64,000 bases of DNA from Aliiroseovarius zhejiangensis (lineage in GTDB: Bacteria; Pseudomonadota; Alphaproteobacteria; Rhodobacterales; Rhodobacteraceae): the NCBI RefSeq assembly GCF_014656375.1, contig NZ_BNCH01000004.1, positions 62,001 through 126,000 of the forward strand. Reading direction: 5' to 3'. Shown piece after piece: positions 55,654-64,000 of this stretch. The notes under the pieces were generated by a model that was not told the DNA's origin, did no database searches, and was given only the letters and a program-made list of their open reading frames with translations. The translations under genes and the position numbers were made by a program. The first letter of the stretch is position 1. Every line of letters starts with the position of its first letter.

Positions 55654-56640
55654 CTAAAGCATCCCCGGCACGACCTGATCGGGCGGGCGGTGGCCATCGG
55701 CGAACGTCTTGATGTTGATCAACACCTTCTCGCCCATCTCAATCCGCCCCTCGACCGTGGCCGACCCCATATGCGGCAGCGCCACCACGTTGGGCAGGTC
55801 GCGCAGGCGTGGATTGATCTCGTTCCCATGCTCGTAAACATCCAGCCCGGCCCCCGCGATCTCGCCCGCGCGCAGCATCCGGGTCAGGGCGTTTTCGTCA
55901 ATCACCTCGCCGCGCGATGTGTTCACGATCACCGCCTCGGGCTTCATCAGCTTCAGACGGCGCGCATTCATCAGGTGGAAGGTCGATGGCGTGTGCGGGC
56001 AGTTGATCGACAGCACGTCCATCCGCGCCACCATCTGGTCAAGGCTCTCCCAATAGGTGGCTTCCAACTGCTCCTCGATCTTCGGGTGCACACGCTTGCG
56101 GTTGTGGTAATGCACCTGCATTCCGAACGCCCGCGCACGGGCCGCGACCGCCTGACCGATCCGGCCCATGCCCAGAATGCCCACGCGCCGCCCCTGAATG
56201 CGGTGGCCCAGCATCGCGGTGGGCGACCAGCCCGGCCATTCGCCCGTCGCCATCAAACGAATCCCTTCCGGGAACCGCCGGGTGACGGCCAGGATCAGCG
56301 CAATCGCCATGTCTGCGGTGTCATCGGCCGAAACCCCGGCGGTGTTCGAGACCAGGATACCACGCTGCCGCGCCGATCCCACGTCGATATGATCAACCCC
56401 GGCACCGTAATTGGCGATCAGACGCAGCCTGTCACCCGCGCCCGCCAGCATGTTCGCGTCGATCTGGTCGTTGATCGTCGGGACCAGCACATCGCAGCGC
56501 GTCATCGCGTCGGCCAGTTCGGATCGGGTCATCGGCGTGTCATCATCCCGAAGCTCGACATCGAAAAGTTCTTTCATCCGGGTCTCGACGACCTCGGGCA
56601 ACCGTCGCGTGACAACAACACTCAGACGTTCAGCGGCCAT
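55654..56640 (-). CDS. D-2-hydroxyacid dehydrogenase (glyoxylate/hydroxypyruvate reductase type)
   Basis: The 328-residue NAD(P)-dependent enzyme (ATG 56640, AGGGAGG site upstream) has the nucleotide motif VGILGMGRIGQAVAARA. The catalytic Arg is in VNTSRGEVIDENAL, the Glu in GLDVYEHGNEINP and the His in VALPHMGSATVEGR. NYGAGVDHIDVG is the substrate-loop signature. GyaR-type glyoxylate reductase is the closest subgroup. The frame stays open upstream to 57015 against the SH3 gene, which I regard as non-coding there. The window holds a second family member at 21566-22498. Confidence 0.9.
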   Translation of the reverse strand: MAAERLSVVVTRRLPEVVETRMKELFDVELRDDDTPMTRSELADAMTRCDVLVPTINDQIDANMLAGAGDRLRLIANYGAGVDHIDVGSARQRGILVSNTAGVSADDTADMAIALILAVTRRFPEGIRLMATGEWPGWSPTAMLGHRIQGRRVGILGMGRIGQAVAARARAFGMQVHYHNRKRVHPKIEEQLEATYWESLDQMVARMDVLSINCPHTPSTFHLMNARRLKLMKPEAVIVNTSRGEVIDENALTRMLRAGEIAGAGLDVYEHGNEINPRLRDLPNVVALPHMGSATVEGRIEMGEKVLINIKTFADGHRPPDQVVPGML

Positions 56641-56779
56641 GCCTGCCCTCCCTTTGGCTTTTCTTTTGCGCGTCTCAATGACAAAGTGACAAGGAACGAG
56701 GCAAGGTACAAGCACCGCCGGAATGCAAACGAAAGAAAATTGCGCGGGCGTCGGTGTGACACAGGAAATGAGGGCGGAA

Positions 56780-57304
56780 ATGCGGTGTTCCAGCAGGCTG
56801 GCAGTGGTGGCGATCGCCATTATTGCAGTGCTTTTTACGCACCTTCCCACGGCACAGGCCGAACAGGCTGCGCAAAAGCGCGGCTCTGTCACCAATCTGC
56901 CGATTCCCCGCTTCGTTTCGCTGAAAACCTCGGAAGGGAACGTGCGGCGTGGTCCGTCCCTGCGCCATCGCATCGACTGGGTGTTCAAACACCCCGGTAT
57001 GCCGTTGGAAATCATCGGGGAATTTGGGCATTGGCGACAGGTGCGTGACCGTGACGGCGTCGGCGGATGGGTGCATTATTCGCTTCTGTCGGGGGTGCGC
57101 ACGGCGATTGTCGATTTCGACCTCAGCCCGCTTTACAACCGCGCCGATACAGAAAGCCAGATCGACGCCTATCTTGAGGCCGGCGTCATCGCGCGGCTTG
57201 ACAGTTGCGGGCTTGACTGGTGCCGGGTCAAGGCTGACGGCATCCGCGGCTGGACGCTGAAATCGAACCTCTGGGGTGTCCGCCCCAACGAAGTGATCGA
57301 CTGA
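56780..57304 (+). CDS. Secreted bacterial SH3-domain protein
   Basis: The ATG at 56780 has a GAGGG site five bases upstream and gives 174 residues; ATGs at 56768 and 56723 are alternatives. A signal peptide (LAVVAIAIIAVLFTHLPTAQ) is followed by two SH3_4-type repeats, SEGNVRRGPSLRHRIDWVF / GHWRQVRDRDGVGGWVHYSL, and VIARLDSCGLDWCRVKADGI / RGWTLKSNLWGV. Such proteins are thought to bind cell-wall ligands in the periplasm. It is divergent from the 2-hydroxyacid dehydrogenase and 50 bp before the CDF transporter. Confidence 0.85.
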   Translation: MRCSSRLAVVAIAIIAVLFTHLPTAQAEQAAQKRGSVTNLPIPRFVSLKTSEGNVRRGPSLRHRIDWVFKHPGMPLEIIGEFGHWRQVRDRDGVGGWVHYSLLSGVRTAIVDFDLSPLYNRADTESQIDAYLEAGVIARLDSCGLDWCRVKADGIRGWTLKSNLWGVRPNEVID

Positions 57305-57354
57305 CCGGCCCGACCACCCTTGCGCCCAACATGACCGCTGGGTAAGCCGGGAAC

Positions 57355-58269
57355 ATGACGGACGAGCGCATCAGACTGAACCTTTCCGCTGGCATAGCGT
57401 CGGCCCTGGTGGCGGTGACCCTGGTGGCGCTGAAGCTGTGGGCACTGGGACAGACGCAGTCACTGTCGGTGGCCGCGTCGCTGGCCGACAGCGCAATGGA
57501 TCTGATGGTATCCCTGGGGGCACTGGCGGCGATCTGGTACGCCGCACGGCCCGCCGATGATGACCACGCCTTCGGACATTCCGCGGCCGAGGATCTGGCC
57601 GCCCTGGGGCAGAGCCTGTTCATCATGGCTTCGGCCGGGGTGATCACATGGGCGGCCATCGCCCGGATGCTGTCGGGTGAACCTGCCCCGATCATGGCCC
57701 ATCAGCGCGGCATTGCTGTCATGGTCATATCGATTGTCCTGACCGCCGCGTTGGTCCTGTGGCAAAGGCGGGTGGCGGCGCGCACCGGGTCAGCGGTCGT
57801 CAAGGCCGACAGCCTGCATTACCTGGGGGACCTGATCCCGAACATCGGCGCGATCCTGTCGCTTTGGGCAGCCGCGCTGTTCGGGATGGAGGTGATTGAC
57901 AGCGTCGTCGCCATCGGGGCTGCGATCATGTTGGTTGTCGGGGCGCTGCGCATTTTCAAGACCGCGTGGGACGGGTTGATGGACCATGCCGCAGACCCGG
58001 ACCTTGTGGCCGGGGTCGAGGAGATCGCCCGCACCCACCCCGGCGTACACGGTTTTCACGACCTCAAAACCCGGCGATCGGGTTCGATTACCTTCGTGAA
58101 CATGCATATCGAGCTGGACGGCACGCAAAGCCTGAATGACGCCCACGCGATCGGCGCCAGCCTGCGCCGGGCGATCCTGCATGCCTATCCCGACACGGAT
58201 GTTATGATCCACAAGGACCCGGTCGGGGTGACACCGCACCCCGACGATCCGTCACGCCGGGACGCTTAA
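57355..58269 (+). CDS. Cation diffusion facilitator (CDF/FieF-like) transporter
   Basis: The 304-residue inner-membrane exporter has six helices and a C-terminal cytosolic ferredoxin-like domain (~215-290; HPGVHGFHDLKTRRSGS). The transport-site residues are present: two Asp in SLADSAMDL and His/Asp in KADSLHYLGDL, the D/H pattern of zinc- or iron-type (FieF-like) carriers. The DDDHAFGHSAAEDLAALGQS motif matches the CDF signature. Divalent cation efflux coupled to protons is likely; the exact metal is uncertain. It ends 2 bp before the convergent M3 peptidase. Confidence 0.92.
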   Translation: MTDERIRLNLSAGIASALVAVTLVALKLWALGQTQSLSVAASLADSAMDLMVSLGALAAIWYAARPADDDHAFGHSAAEDLAALGQSLFIMASAGVITWAAIARMLSGEPAPIMAHQRGIAVMVISIVLTAALVLWQRRVAARTGSAVVKADSLHYLGDLIPNIGAILSLWAAALFGMEVIDSVVAIGAAIMLVVGALRIFKTAWDGLMDHAADPDLVAGVEEIARTHPGVHGFHDLKTRRSGSITFVNMHIELDGTQSLNDAHAIGASLRRAILHAYPDTDVMIHKDPVGVTPHPDDPSRRDA

Positions 58270-58271
58270 CC

Positions 58272-60296
58272 TCAGGCGGTGGCCAGACCCCGCCCGTTCA
58301 GCAATGCATCGACACCGGGCAGCCGCCCGCGGAACGCGGTGTAAAGGTCTTCGGCGTCGACCGATCCGCCTTTCGACAGGATGTGGTCCTCAAGCTTTCT
58401 GGCCATTGCGGGGTCAAACGCATCACCGGTTTCCTTGAACGCCTCGAACGCATCGGCATCCATCACCTCGGACCACATGTAGCTGTAGTAGCCGGATGAG
58501 TAGCCGTCGCCCGCAAAGACATGCGCGAAATGGGGTGTGGCATGTCGCATCCTGATCGCAGGTGGCATCCCGATCCGCTCCAGCGTCGCCTCTTGCGCCG
58601 CCATCGCATCGTCTGGCGCGGCACCATCGTGGAAATCAAGATCCACCAGCGCCGAGGACAGAAACTCGACCGTCTGAAAGCCCATGTCATGGGTCGAAGC
58701 TGCCAACAGGCGCTGCAACAACGCCTTCGGCATCGGTTCGCCGGTCTTGGCGTGCGTGGCAAACTTGCCCAACACCTCGGGCACTTCCAACCAGTGTTCG
58801 TAAAGCTGGCTGGGCAGTTCCACGAAATCGCGCGCCACCGATGTGCCCGAGATCGACGGATAGGTCACGTTCGACAGCATCTGGTGCAGCGCATGCCCAA
58901 ATTCGTGAAACAACGTGCGGGCGTCATCCCAGGACAAAAGCGCGGACTGGCCCGGTTCGGGTTTGGCGAAGTTGCAGACATTCACAACCACTGGCCGAAT
59001 GTCACCCGCCAGCTTTTGTTGGCTGCGGATCGCCGAGCACCATGCACCCGACCGTTTCGATCCACGCGCGAAGTAATCGCCGATGAACACCGCCAGGTGC
59101 TTTCCGTTCCGCGTGACCTCCCACGCGCGGGCGTCGGGGTGATAAAGCGGCACGTCAAGCGCGGCAAAGTTCAACCCGAACAGGCGGTGGGCGGTGTCAA
59201 ACGCGGCGTCGATCATCCGGTCGAGTTGCAGGTAGGGCTTGATCTCGGCCTCGTCCAGATCATGTTCGGCCTCGCGCCGCCGTTCCGCGTAATAGTGCCA
59301 ATCCCATGGCTCAAGATCGCCGTTGTGACCGTCAGCATGCAGCATTTCTGTCATTTTGGCGGCATCTGCTTCGGCGGCTTTACGGGCCGGTTCCCAGATC
59401 TGCATCAGCAGGTCGCGCACCCGGTCAGGATGGCCGGCCATCTCGGTTTCCAGCTTGAACTGCGCGAAACTGTCATAACCCAGTAGCCGCGCGCGTTCTT
59501 CGCGCAAAGCCAGTGTTTCGGTGGCAATCGCACGGTTGTCGGTGTCGCCGCCATTCGCCCCACGCGCGGTATAGGCCAGATAAGCCGCCCTGCGCAGGTC
59601 GCGCCGTGGCGAATGCTGCAAGAATGGCGTGATGACAGACCGCGATAGTGTGATCGCAGGGCCATCGCATCCTTTGTCGGCTCCGGCCGCACGGGCGGCG
59701 TTGATGACGAAATCGGGCAGGCCTTGCAGATCATCCTCGTCCAGCGGCAGGAACCAGGACCGTTCATCGGCCAGCAGGTTCTGGGTGAACCTGGTCCCGA
59801 GGCTTGCCAGCTTCTCTTGCACGTCTTTCAGCCGGTCGCGATCGGCCCCTTGCAATCTGGCCCCCGAACGTACGAAACGGCGGCGCGTCAGCATCAGCAC
59901 GCGGGCTTGTTCATCCGTCAGATCCAGCGTGTCGCGGGCTTGCCACAATGCCTCGACGCGCGCGAACAGGGTCTCGTTCATCATGACTTCGGAAGAAAAC
60001 GCGGCCAATCGAGGGGAAAACTTGCGTTGCAACGCTTCCCGCGCCGGCGTGCTGTCAGCACCTGCGACGTTGTAGAACACGCCCAGCACCCGATCCAGCG
60101 CGGCATCGGACAGTTCCAACGCCTCGATCGTGTTGGCGAAGGTTGGGGCGGCTTTGGCGTCGGTGATCGCGGCGATCGCGGCGCGTGTCTGATCCAGCGC
60201 GGCATCGAACGCAGGTTCGAAATCCGCATCCTGGATGTCATCGAAGGGTGGCAGGTTGAACGGGGTGTCCCAGCGGGCCAGAAGCGGATTGGTCAT
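58272..60296 (-). CDS. M3 family oligopeptidase (Dcp/OpdA-like)
   Basis: The 674-residue cytosolic zinc oligopeptidase cleaves short peptides. The catalytic motif is TLFHEFGHALHQMLSNVTYP, with SVARDFVELPSQLYEHW supplying the downstream Glu. MTNPLLARWDTPFNLPPFDDI is the typical Dcp/PrlC start. The ATG at 60296 has an AAGGAG site; an upstream in-frame TTG at 60302 is less likely. Whether dipeptidyl carboxypeptidase or oligopeptidase A cannot be separated by eye. Confidence 0.94.
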   Translation of the reverse strand: MTNPLLARWDTPFNLPPFDDIQDADFEPAFDAALDQTRAAIAAITDAKAAPTFANTIEALELSDAALDRVLGVFYNVAGADSTPAREALQRKFSPRLAAFSSEVMMNETLFARVEALWQARDTLDLTDEQARVLMLTRRRFVRSGARLQGADRDRLKDVQEKLASLGTRFTQNLLADERSWFLPLDEDDLQGLPDFVINAARAAGADKGCDGPAITLSRSVITPFLQHSPRRDLRRAAYLAYTARGANGGDTDNRAIATETLALREERARLLGYDSFAQFKLETEMAGHPDRVRDLLMQIWEPARKAAEADAAKMTEMLHADGHNGDLEPWDWHYYAERRREAEHDLDEAEIKPYLQLDRMIDAAFDTAHRLFGLNFAALDVPLYHPDARAWEVTRNGKHLAVFIGDYFARGSKRSGAWCSAIRSQQKLAGDIRPVVVNVCNFAKPEPGQSALLSWDDARTLFHEFGHALHQMLSNVTYPSISGTSVARDFVELPSQLYEHWLEVPEVLGKFATHAKTGEPMPKALLQRLLAASTHDMGFQTVEFLSSALVDLDFHDGAAPDDAMAAQEATLERIGMPPAIRMRHATPHFAHVFAGDGYSSGYYSYMWSEVMDADAFEAFKETGDAFDPAMARKLEDHILSKGGSVDAEDLYTAFRGRLPGVDALLNGRGLATA

Positions 60297-60371
60297 CGGC
60301 AAGTCTCCTTTGCAGGGAAGCTATGCTTCACGATGCAGGATTACCACCCGTCCCGGCAGCCTTTCGCCTGT

Positions 60372-60854
60372 TCAGTCCTGATCAAGATCGCGACGGAAGG
60401 TGTCGCAGTCCAGATCGCCGATCTGCGCGGTGCCGGTGCGGATGAACCCCACCTTTTCCAACACCCGTTTTGACGCGATATTGTCGCGCAGCACCCGCGC
60501 CTCAAGCGCCCAGATACCCCGGTCGCAGGCCTCTTGGCAGATCAGGGCAACGGCGCGCGTGGCGATGCCCTGCCCGCAATGGGCCTGCCCGATTCGATAG
60601 CCCAGTTGCGCGACCCCATTTTCCAAAGCCGTCACATTCACCCGGCCGACAATCCGACCACCGATTTTCAGCAGGAACATCATCTCGCCTGCCTCCACCT
60701 GCTCGCGGATCAGGTCGGTCAGGGTGTCGAGCTTCCAATAGATATCCGGCCTTGGCCCGACCTGTGTTTCAAACCAGTCGCGGTTCTTGCGCTCGAACGC
60801 AAACAGGCCCGGCGCGTCACCAACGCCAAGCGGGGCGAGTTCCAGATCAGCCAC
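60372..60854 (-). CDS. GNAT family N-acetyltransferase (RimJ/RimL-like)
   Basis: The 160-residue product from GTG 60854 (MADLELAPLGVGDAPGLF) has the GNAT acetyl-CoA loop GYRIGQAHCGQGIATRAV and the C-terminal RVLRDNIASKRVLEKVGF block typical of RimJ/RimL-type members. The frame is open to 60917 but those codons lie in moeB. The chosen start overlaps moeB by 8 bp and suggests co-translation. The target of acetylation is unknown. Confidence 0.85.
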   Translation of the reverse strand: MADLELAPLGVGDAPGLFAFERKNRDWFETQVGPRPDIYWKLDTLTDLIREQVEAGEMMFLLKIGGRIVGRVNVTALENGVAQLGYRIGQAHCGQGIATRAVALICQEACDRGIWALEARVLRDNIASKRVLEKVGFIRTGTAQIGDLDCDTFRRDLDQD

Positions 60855-61878
60855 AGCAGGGGCACCCGTCGCGTTTGGCGGTGCGAATGACCCGCGTTTC
60901 GGCATACATCGCGTCATAGATCAGCATTCGCCCGCGCAAGCCCTCGCCCGCGCCGGTGATCTCTTTGATCGCTTCGGTCGCCATGATCGCGCCGATGATG
61001 CCGGGCAAGGGCCCGACCACGCCCGCCTCGGCGCAGTTGGGGGCAAGCCCCGGTGCCGGGGCCTCGGGAAAAATGCATTGATAACAAGGCGCACCATGGG
61101 CCGGGTCGAAAGTGGAAACCTGCCCTTCCCACTGGCTGAGCGCCCCACCAATCATCGGGATGCCAAGTTTTGCCGCCACCCGGTTGACCAGATAACGGGT
61201 TTCGAAATTGTCCGTGCCTTCCAGAACGAGGTCGTAATCGCGCATCAGGTCCTCTGCGACCTCATCCGTCAGACGGCGTTGGTATGGCCGCACGTTGATC
61301 GCGGGGTTCTGTGCCTTCATTGCGGCTTCGGCGGAAAAGACCTTGGGCACGCCGATATCGGCATCCCGGTGGATGACCTGCCGTTGCAGATTGGAATTGT
61401 CGACCACATCGTCGTCGATCACGCCGATGGTGCCCACACCTGCCGCCGCCAGATACAAGAGCACGGGCGAGCCAAGCCCACCTGCCCCCACCACAAGGAC
61501 ACGCGCGTTTTTCAGCGCCACCTGCCCCGGGCCTCCGATTTCGCGCAGCACGATGTGACGGGCGTATCGGTTCAGTTCGGTATCCGTGAACGGGCCGTCT
61601 TGCGTCTTTGCCACTGGCACGCTTGGCGCGCGGGCTTTCAGCCACGCCAGCCCGCGCCCGTAAAGCGCGCCCAGCGCGATCACCGCAAACAGCACAGCCC
61701 ACGAGGTGAAGTTGCCGCCCAGCGCCTGACGTATGCCCCCGCCTTCCGGCAGCACAAGATGGCTGAGCAGAACCACAAGCGCCAGAAGCGCGGTCAACTG
61801 CCAGCGGCGCGCAACGGACAAGCCGCCAAAACTGCCGCCCACCCAGATCACTGCCACCCAGATAAGAACCCAGATCAC
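60847..61878 (-). CDS. moeB: Membrane-anchored HesA/MoeB/ThiF-family adenylyltransferase
   Basis: The 343-residue product (GTG start 61878) carries about three N-terminal helices (~2-75; MIWVLIWVAVIWVGGSFGG and following) before an E1-like domain (~95-343). ATP motif VLVVGAGGLGSPVLLYLAAA, the Arg in NLQRQVIHRDADIG, EGTDNFETRYLVN, and zinc cysteines in APCYQCIFPE and GCPCCG are visible. MoeB adenylates the C-terminal Gly of sulfur carriers MoaD or ThiS. The membrane anchor is not part of the E. coli enzyme. It lies between dut and a GNAT gene with short overlaps. Confidence 0.88.
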   Translation of the reverse strand: MIWVLIWVAVIWVGGSFGGLSVARRWQLTALLALVVLLSHLVLPEGGGIRQALGGNFTSWAVLFAVIALGALYGRGLAWLKARAPSVPVAKTQDGPFTDTELNRYARHIVLREIGGPGQVALKNARVLVVGAGGLGSPVLLYLAAAGVGTIGVIDDDVVDNSNLQRQVIHRDADIGVPKVFSAEAAMKAQNPAINVRPYQRRLTDEVAEDLMRDYDLVLEGTDNFETRYLVNRVAAKLGIPMIGGALSQWEGQVSTFDPAHGAPCYQCIFPEAPAPGLAPNCAEAGVVGPLPGIIGAIMATEAIKEITGAGEGLRGRMLIYDAMYAETRVIRTAKRDGCPCCG

Positions 61879-61890
61879 CTTTGCCCCCGA

Positions 61891-62355
61891 TCATCCACGC
61901 CCGGTCGAACCGAACCCGCCCGCGCCGCGCGTCGTGTCGGACAGGTTGTCGGCCAGGGCATAGTTCGCCTGCACCACCGGGGCAATCACCGCCTGCGCAA
62001 TGCGATCTCCGTGACCAATGACAAATGGCGCATCCCCAAGATTGATCAGGATCACCCCCAACGGGCCGCGATAATCACTGTCTATCGTACCGGGCGCGTT
62101 GGCCAGTGTTACACCATACTTCGCCGCCAGACCCGAGCGGGGGCGGATCTGCATCTCGAACCCGTCCGGGATCTCGACCCGCAGTCCGGTGGGCACGATG
62201 CGCCGTTCCATCGGGGCAAGGGCCCATCCGGTGGCGCGGTCCTGCTCTGGCAGGTTGGCACGCAGGTCGGCCCCGGCCGATCCCGAAGTCTCATAGCAGG
62301 GCAAGGCAATGGCCGGGTCGGCATCGGCTTCCCGCAGCACATGGATGGTCGGCAT
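61891..62355 (-). CDS. dut: dUTP diphosphatase
   Basis: It hydrolyses dUTP to dUMP, preventing uracil incorporation and feeding thymidylate synthesis. The 154-residue trimeric-type enzyme has motifs SGSAGADLRA, RPRSGLAAKYGVTLANAPGT, SDYRGPLGVILIN and the C-terminal GAGGFGSTGRG phosphate loop. The ATG at 62355 overlaps the coaBC stop by one base (TGATG), indicating coupling. The frame's extension to 62433 is within coaBC. Confidence 0.96.
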   Translation of the reverse strand: MPTIHVLREADADPAIALPCYETSGSAGADLRANLPEQDRATGWALAPMERRIVPTGLRVEIPDGFEMQIRPRSGLAAKYGVTLANAPGTIDSDYRGPLGVILINLGDAPFVIGHGDRIAQAVIAPVVQANYALADNLSDTTRGAGGFGSTGRG

Positions 62356-63560
62356 CACGCGTTCCCCCCAAGTGCATCGGCGATCCGCGCGGCCAGTTGG
62401 CGGGCCACGTCGTCCTTGCCCATGCGCGGCCACGTCTCAGCCTCATCCTCAGAAATCAACGTCACTGCGTTTTCGCTGCCGCCCATGATGCCGGTTTCCG
62501 GGCTGACATCATTGGCGACGATCCAGTCACAGCCCTTGCGGTCCCGTTTGGAGGTGGCGTGGTCGACCACGTCATGGGTTTCGGCGGCGAAGCCGACAAC
62601 AAGGGCGGGGCGGCCTTTCTTCATCTGGCTCACGGTGGCCAGGATGTCTGGGTTTTCGGCGAACTCCAACACCGGCAAGCTGCCCTTCTGATCTTTCTTG
62701 ATTTTCTTGTCCGATGCGGACGCCACCCGCCAATCCGCCACCGCGGCGGCAAACACCGCAGCATCCGCGGGCAATGCGGCCTGAACGGCGTCCAGCATTT
62801 GCTGCGCCGTCTGCACCCTGAACACCGTCACCCCGCCGGGGGGCGGCACGTCAGCAGGACCGGTGACAAACGTCACATTCGCCCCAAGGGCCGACAAGGC
62901 GCGCGCCAGAGCTGTGCCCTGTGCGCCTGACGAACGGTTGGCGATATAGCGCACCGGGTCAATCGGTTCATGGGTGGGGCCGGATGTGACAAGCACATGC
63001 TTGCCCCTCAACGGGCCGTCCATCAGGGCGGCTTCAACGGCGGCCACGATGTCCAGCGGTTCTGACATCCGGCCGGCGCCAAACTCTCCACACGCCATGG
63101 CCCCGTCGGTCGGCCCGACAAAAAGCACACCATCCTCTTTCAGCGTGGCGACGTTGCGCTGGTTTGCCGGATGCTCCCACATCCGCACATTCATCGCGGG
63201 GGCCACCAGAACGCGCTTGTCCGTCGCCATCAAAAGGGTCGAGGCCAGATCATTGGCCAACCCGCCCGCCATCTTGCCCAGAAGATCGGCAGTCGCCGGG
63301 GCCACGACCACCAGATCGGCGGCGCGGCTGAGTTCGATATGGCCCATCTCGGCCTCGTCCGTCAGATCAAAGAGGTCGGTATAGACCTTCTGCGCCGCCA
63401 GACCGGACGCCGACAGGGGCGTCACGAATTCCTGCCCCGCACGGGTCAGAACGGGCGTCACCTCGGCCCCGCGTTCGCGCAGACGTCGGATCAGATCCAG
63501 CGCCTTGAAGGCCGCGATGCCGCCGCCGATGATCAGAAGGATGTGTTTGCCAGCCAGCAT
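62355..63560 (-). CDS. coaBC: Bifunctional phosphopantothenoylcysteine decarboxylase/phosphopantothenate--cysteine ligase
   Basis: It performs two steps of coenzyme A synthesis. The 401-residue protein has an N-terminal FMN-dependent CoaC domain (~1-180; LIIGGGIAAFKALDLIRRLR, APAMNVRMWEHPANQRNVAT). A C-terminal CoaB ligase has TSGPTHEPIDPVRYIANRSS and the later VVGFAAETHDVVDHATSK and WIVANDVS. It overlaps dut. The dut-coaBC pairing is common in proteobacteria. The upstream intergenic 63561-63635 is short with no gene. Confidence 0.97.
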   Translation of the reverse strand: MLAGKHILLIIGGGIAAFKALDLIRRLRERGAEVTPVLTRAGQEFVTPLSASGLAAQKVYTDLFDLTDEAEMGHIELSRAADLVVVAPATADLLGKMAGGLANDLASTLLMATDKRVLVAPAMNVRMWEHPANQRNVATLKEDGVLFVGPTDGAMACGEFGAGRMSEPLDIVAAVEAALMDGPLRGKHVLVTSGPTHEPIDPVRYIANRSSGAQGTALARALSALGANVTFVTGPADVPPPGGVTVFRVQTAQQMLDAVQAALPADAAVFAAAVADWRVASASDKKIKKDQKGSLPVLEFAENPDILATVSQMKKGRPALVVGFAAETHDVVDHATSKRDRKGCDWIVANDVSPETGIMGGSENAVTLISEDEAETWPRMGKDDVARQLAARIADALGGNA

Positions 63561-63635
63561 GGACGCCCCCGGTTTTGGTTCTTCAAACAGTTACGGGACC
63601 AGGGCGGATGGATCAATGGGCAGGACGATACACGG

Positions 63636-64000
63636 TCACTTGAAAGTGTCGCACGGGTCGGGGCGATCTACGACGGGGGCGTCATACACAAGGTCAAACC
63701 CGCCTTCTGGAACCTGCCCGTCCTCGGCCTGGCCGATGCTTTTGACCACAAGTGTGGGGCGCGCCTGCCGCAGCATGGCGGGCACCCCCCAATCCTTGCG
63801 GGCATGTCCATTGCCGGTGATGATGACCACCGGCTTTCCTGTGGAGTCGAGCGCATCCAGCGCCGCCTTGGCCAGCGTGGCATCGCGCAGGCGCTGCACC
63901 TCGATCATGCCGCCCAATGCGACGCGCGGCATCGCCTCGCAATGGGCGAAGAACTGAAGCTCGATCCGTTGGTCGTGCTGATCCCCAGGCAGAGGTTGGT
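63636..64000 (-). CDS. ChaN-type haem-binding/iron-regulated lipoprotein family, 5' part outside the window
   Basis: Reading on from the window edge without stops, the frame gives QPLPGDQHDQRIELQFFAHC, EAMPRVALGGMIEVQRLRDA, and PVVIITGNGHARKDWGVPAM, ending VVDRPDPCDTFK. The GNGHARxDWGVP motif and the DPC end are those of ChaN/PhuW-like proteins (DUF399), which bind haem or take part in iron acquisition. About 120 C-terminal residues are visible; the N-terminus and lipoprotein signal lie outside the window, so whether it is lipidated cannot be checked. Confidence 0.8.
   Translation of the reverse strand, partial: QPLPGDQHDQRIELQFFAHCEAMPRVALGGMIEVQRLRDATLAKAALDALDSTGKPVVIITGNGHARKDWGVPAMLRQARPTLVVKSIGQAEDGQVPEGGFDLVYDAPVVDRPDPCDTFK

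Overview
The window is one continuous piece of a GC-rich alphaproteobacterial chromosome, almost certainly from the Rhodobacterales (Roseobacter-type Rhodobacteraceae). Support: the proteins read as roseobacter orthologues throughout, the glyQ/DUF6446 pair is a rhodobacterial arrangement, and a SAM-II riboswitch sits in front of metZ. Coding density is very high, most gaps are under 200 bp, and many neighbouring genes share 1-8 bp overlaps. I see no rRNA, tRNA, CRISPR array, insertion sequence, prophage or integrase. This is core chromosome, and its novelty lies in small regulatory elements, degenerate proteins and one unfamiliar multi-gene cluster.

Layout. 1-7.4 kb: the glyQ end, a secreted SPOR/peptidoglycan-binding protein whose trypsin-like domain has lost all three catalytic residues, trkH, folE2, and metZ behind a SAM-II riboswitch plus terminator. 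7.5-14.7 kb: a GST, the ftsY-eamA-yciB operon, a lysoplasmalogenase-like membrane protein, an orphan fused NuoE-NuoF formate-dehydrogenase-type flavoprotein, and alkane monooxygenase AlkB. 14.9-20.4 kb: a same-strand cluster of a membrane microprotein, XpaC, TelA, a DUF2927 lipoprotein, an SPFH-GYF protein and a membrane-anchored zinc-ribbon protein. This resembles membrane-stress modules and is the best candidate for a poorly described system. 20.4-28.2 kb: nitroreductase, dtd, then the elongasome operon mreB-mreC-mreD-mrdA-rodA ending in a ghrA-like reductase.

28.3-33.0 kb: an MFS carrier with a His-rich tail, leuA preceded by a leucine-rich and apparently leaderless leader peptide, and a protein with about 19 MORN repeats. 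33.2-40.2 kb: nadE, a Tat-type MBL-fold protein, a DUF1801 gene broken by an amber codon at a Trp position, a zincin-like protein, gltX, a MATE pump and a gamma-glutamylcyclotransferase-like gene. 40.2-45.0 kb: a tandem glycine riboswitch, gcvT-gcvH-gcvP and a strong terminator. 45.1-47.7 kb: arginine catabolism (arginase and ornithine cyclodeaminase) divergent from an Lrp/AsnC regulator. 47.8-52.3 kb: trxC, a di-haem oxidoreductase / imelysin / DUF1513 periplasmic iron-type cluster, and a GFA protein. 52.4-64 kb: a dimethylglycine-dehydrogenase-like FAD/GcvT fusion, a lipoprotein with an HExxH motif, a 2-hydroxyacid dehydrogenase, an SH3 protein, a CDF transporter, an M3 peptidase, a GNAT, a membrane-anchored MoeB/ThiF protein, dut, coaBC and a truncated ChaN-like gene.

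The genes serve one-carbon and amino-acid metabolism (gcvTHP, metZ, leuA, the DMGDH-like enzyme, arginase), each with visible regulation in several cases, and envelope growth and stress (mre/mrd, the XpaC-TelA-SPFH cluster, the SPOR pseudoprotease).
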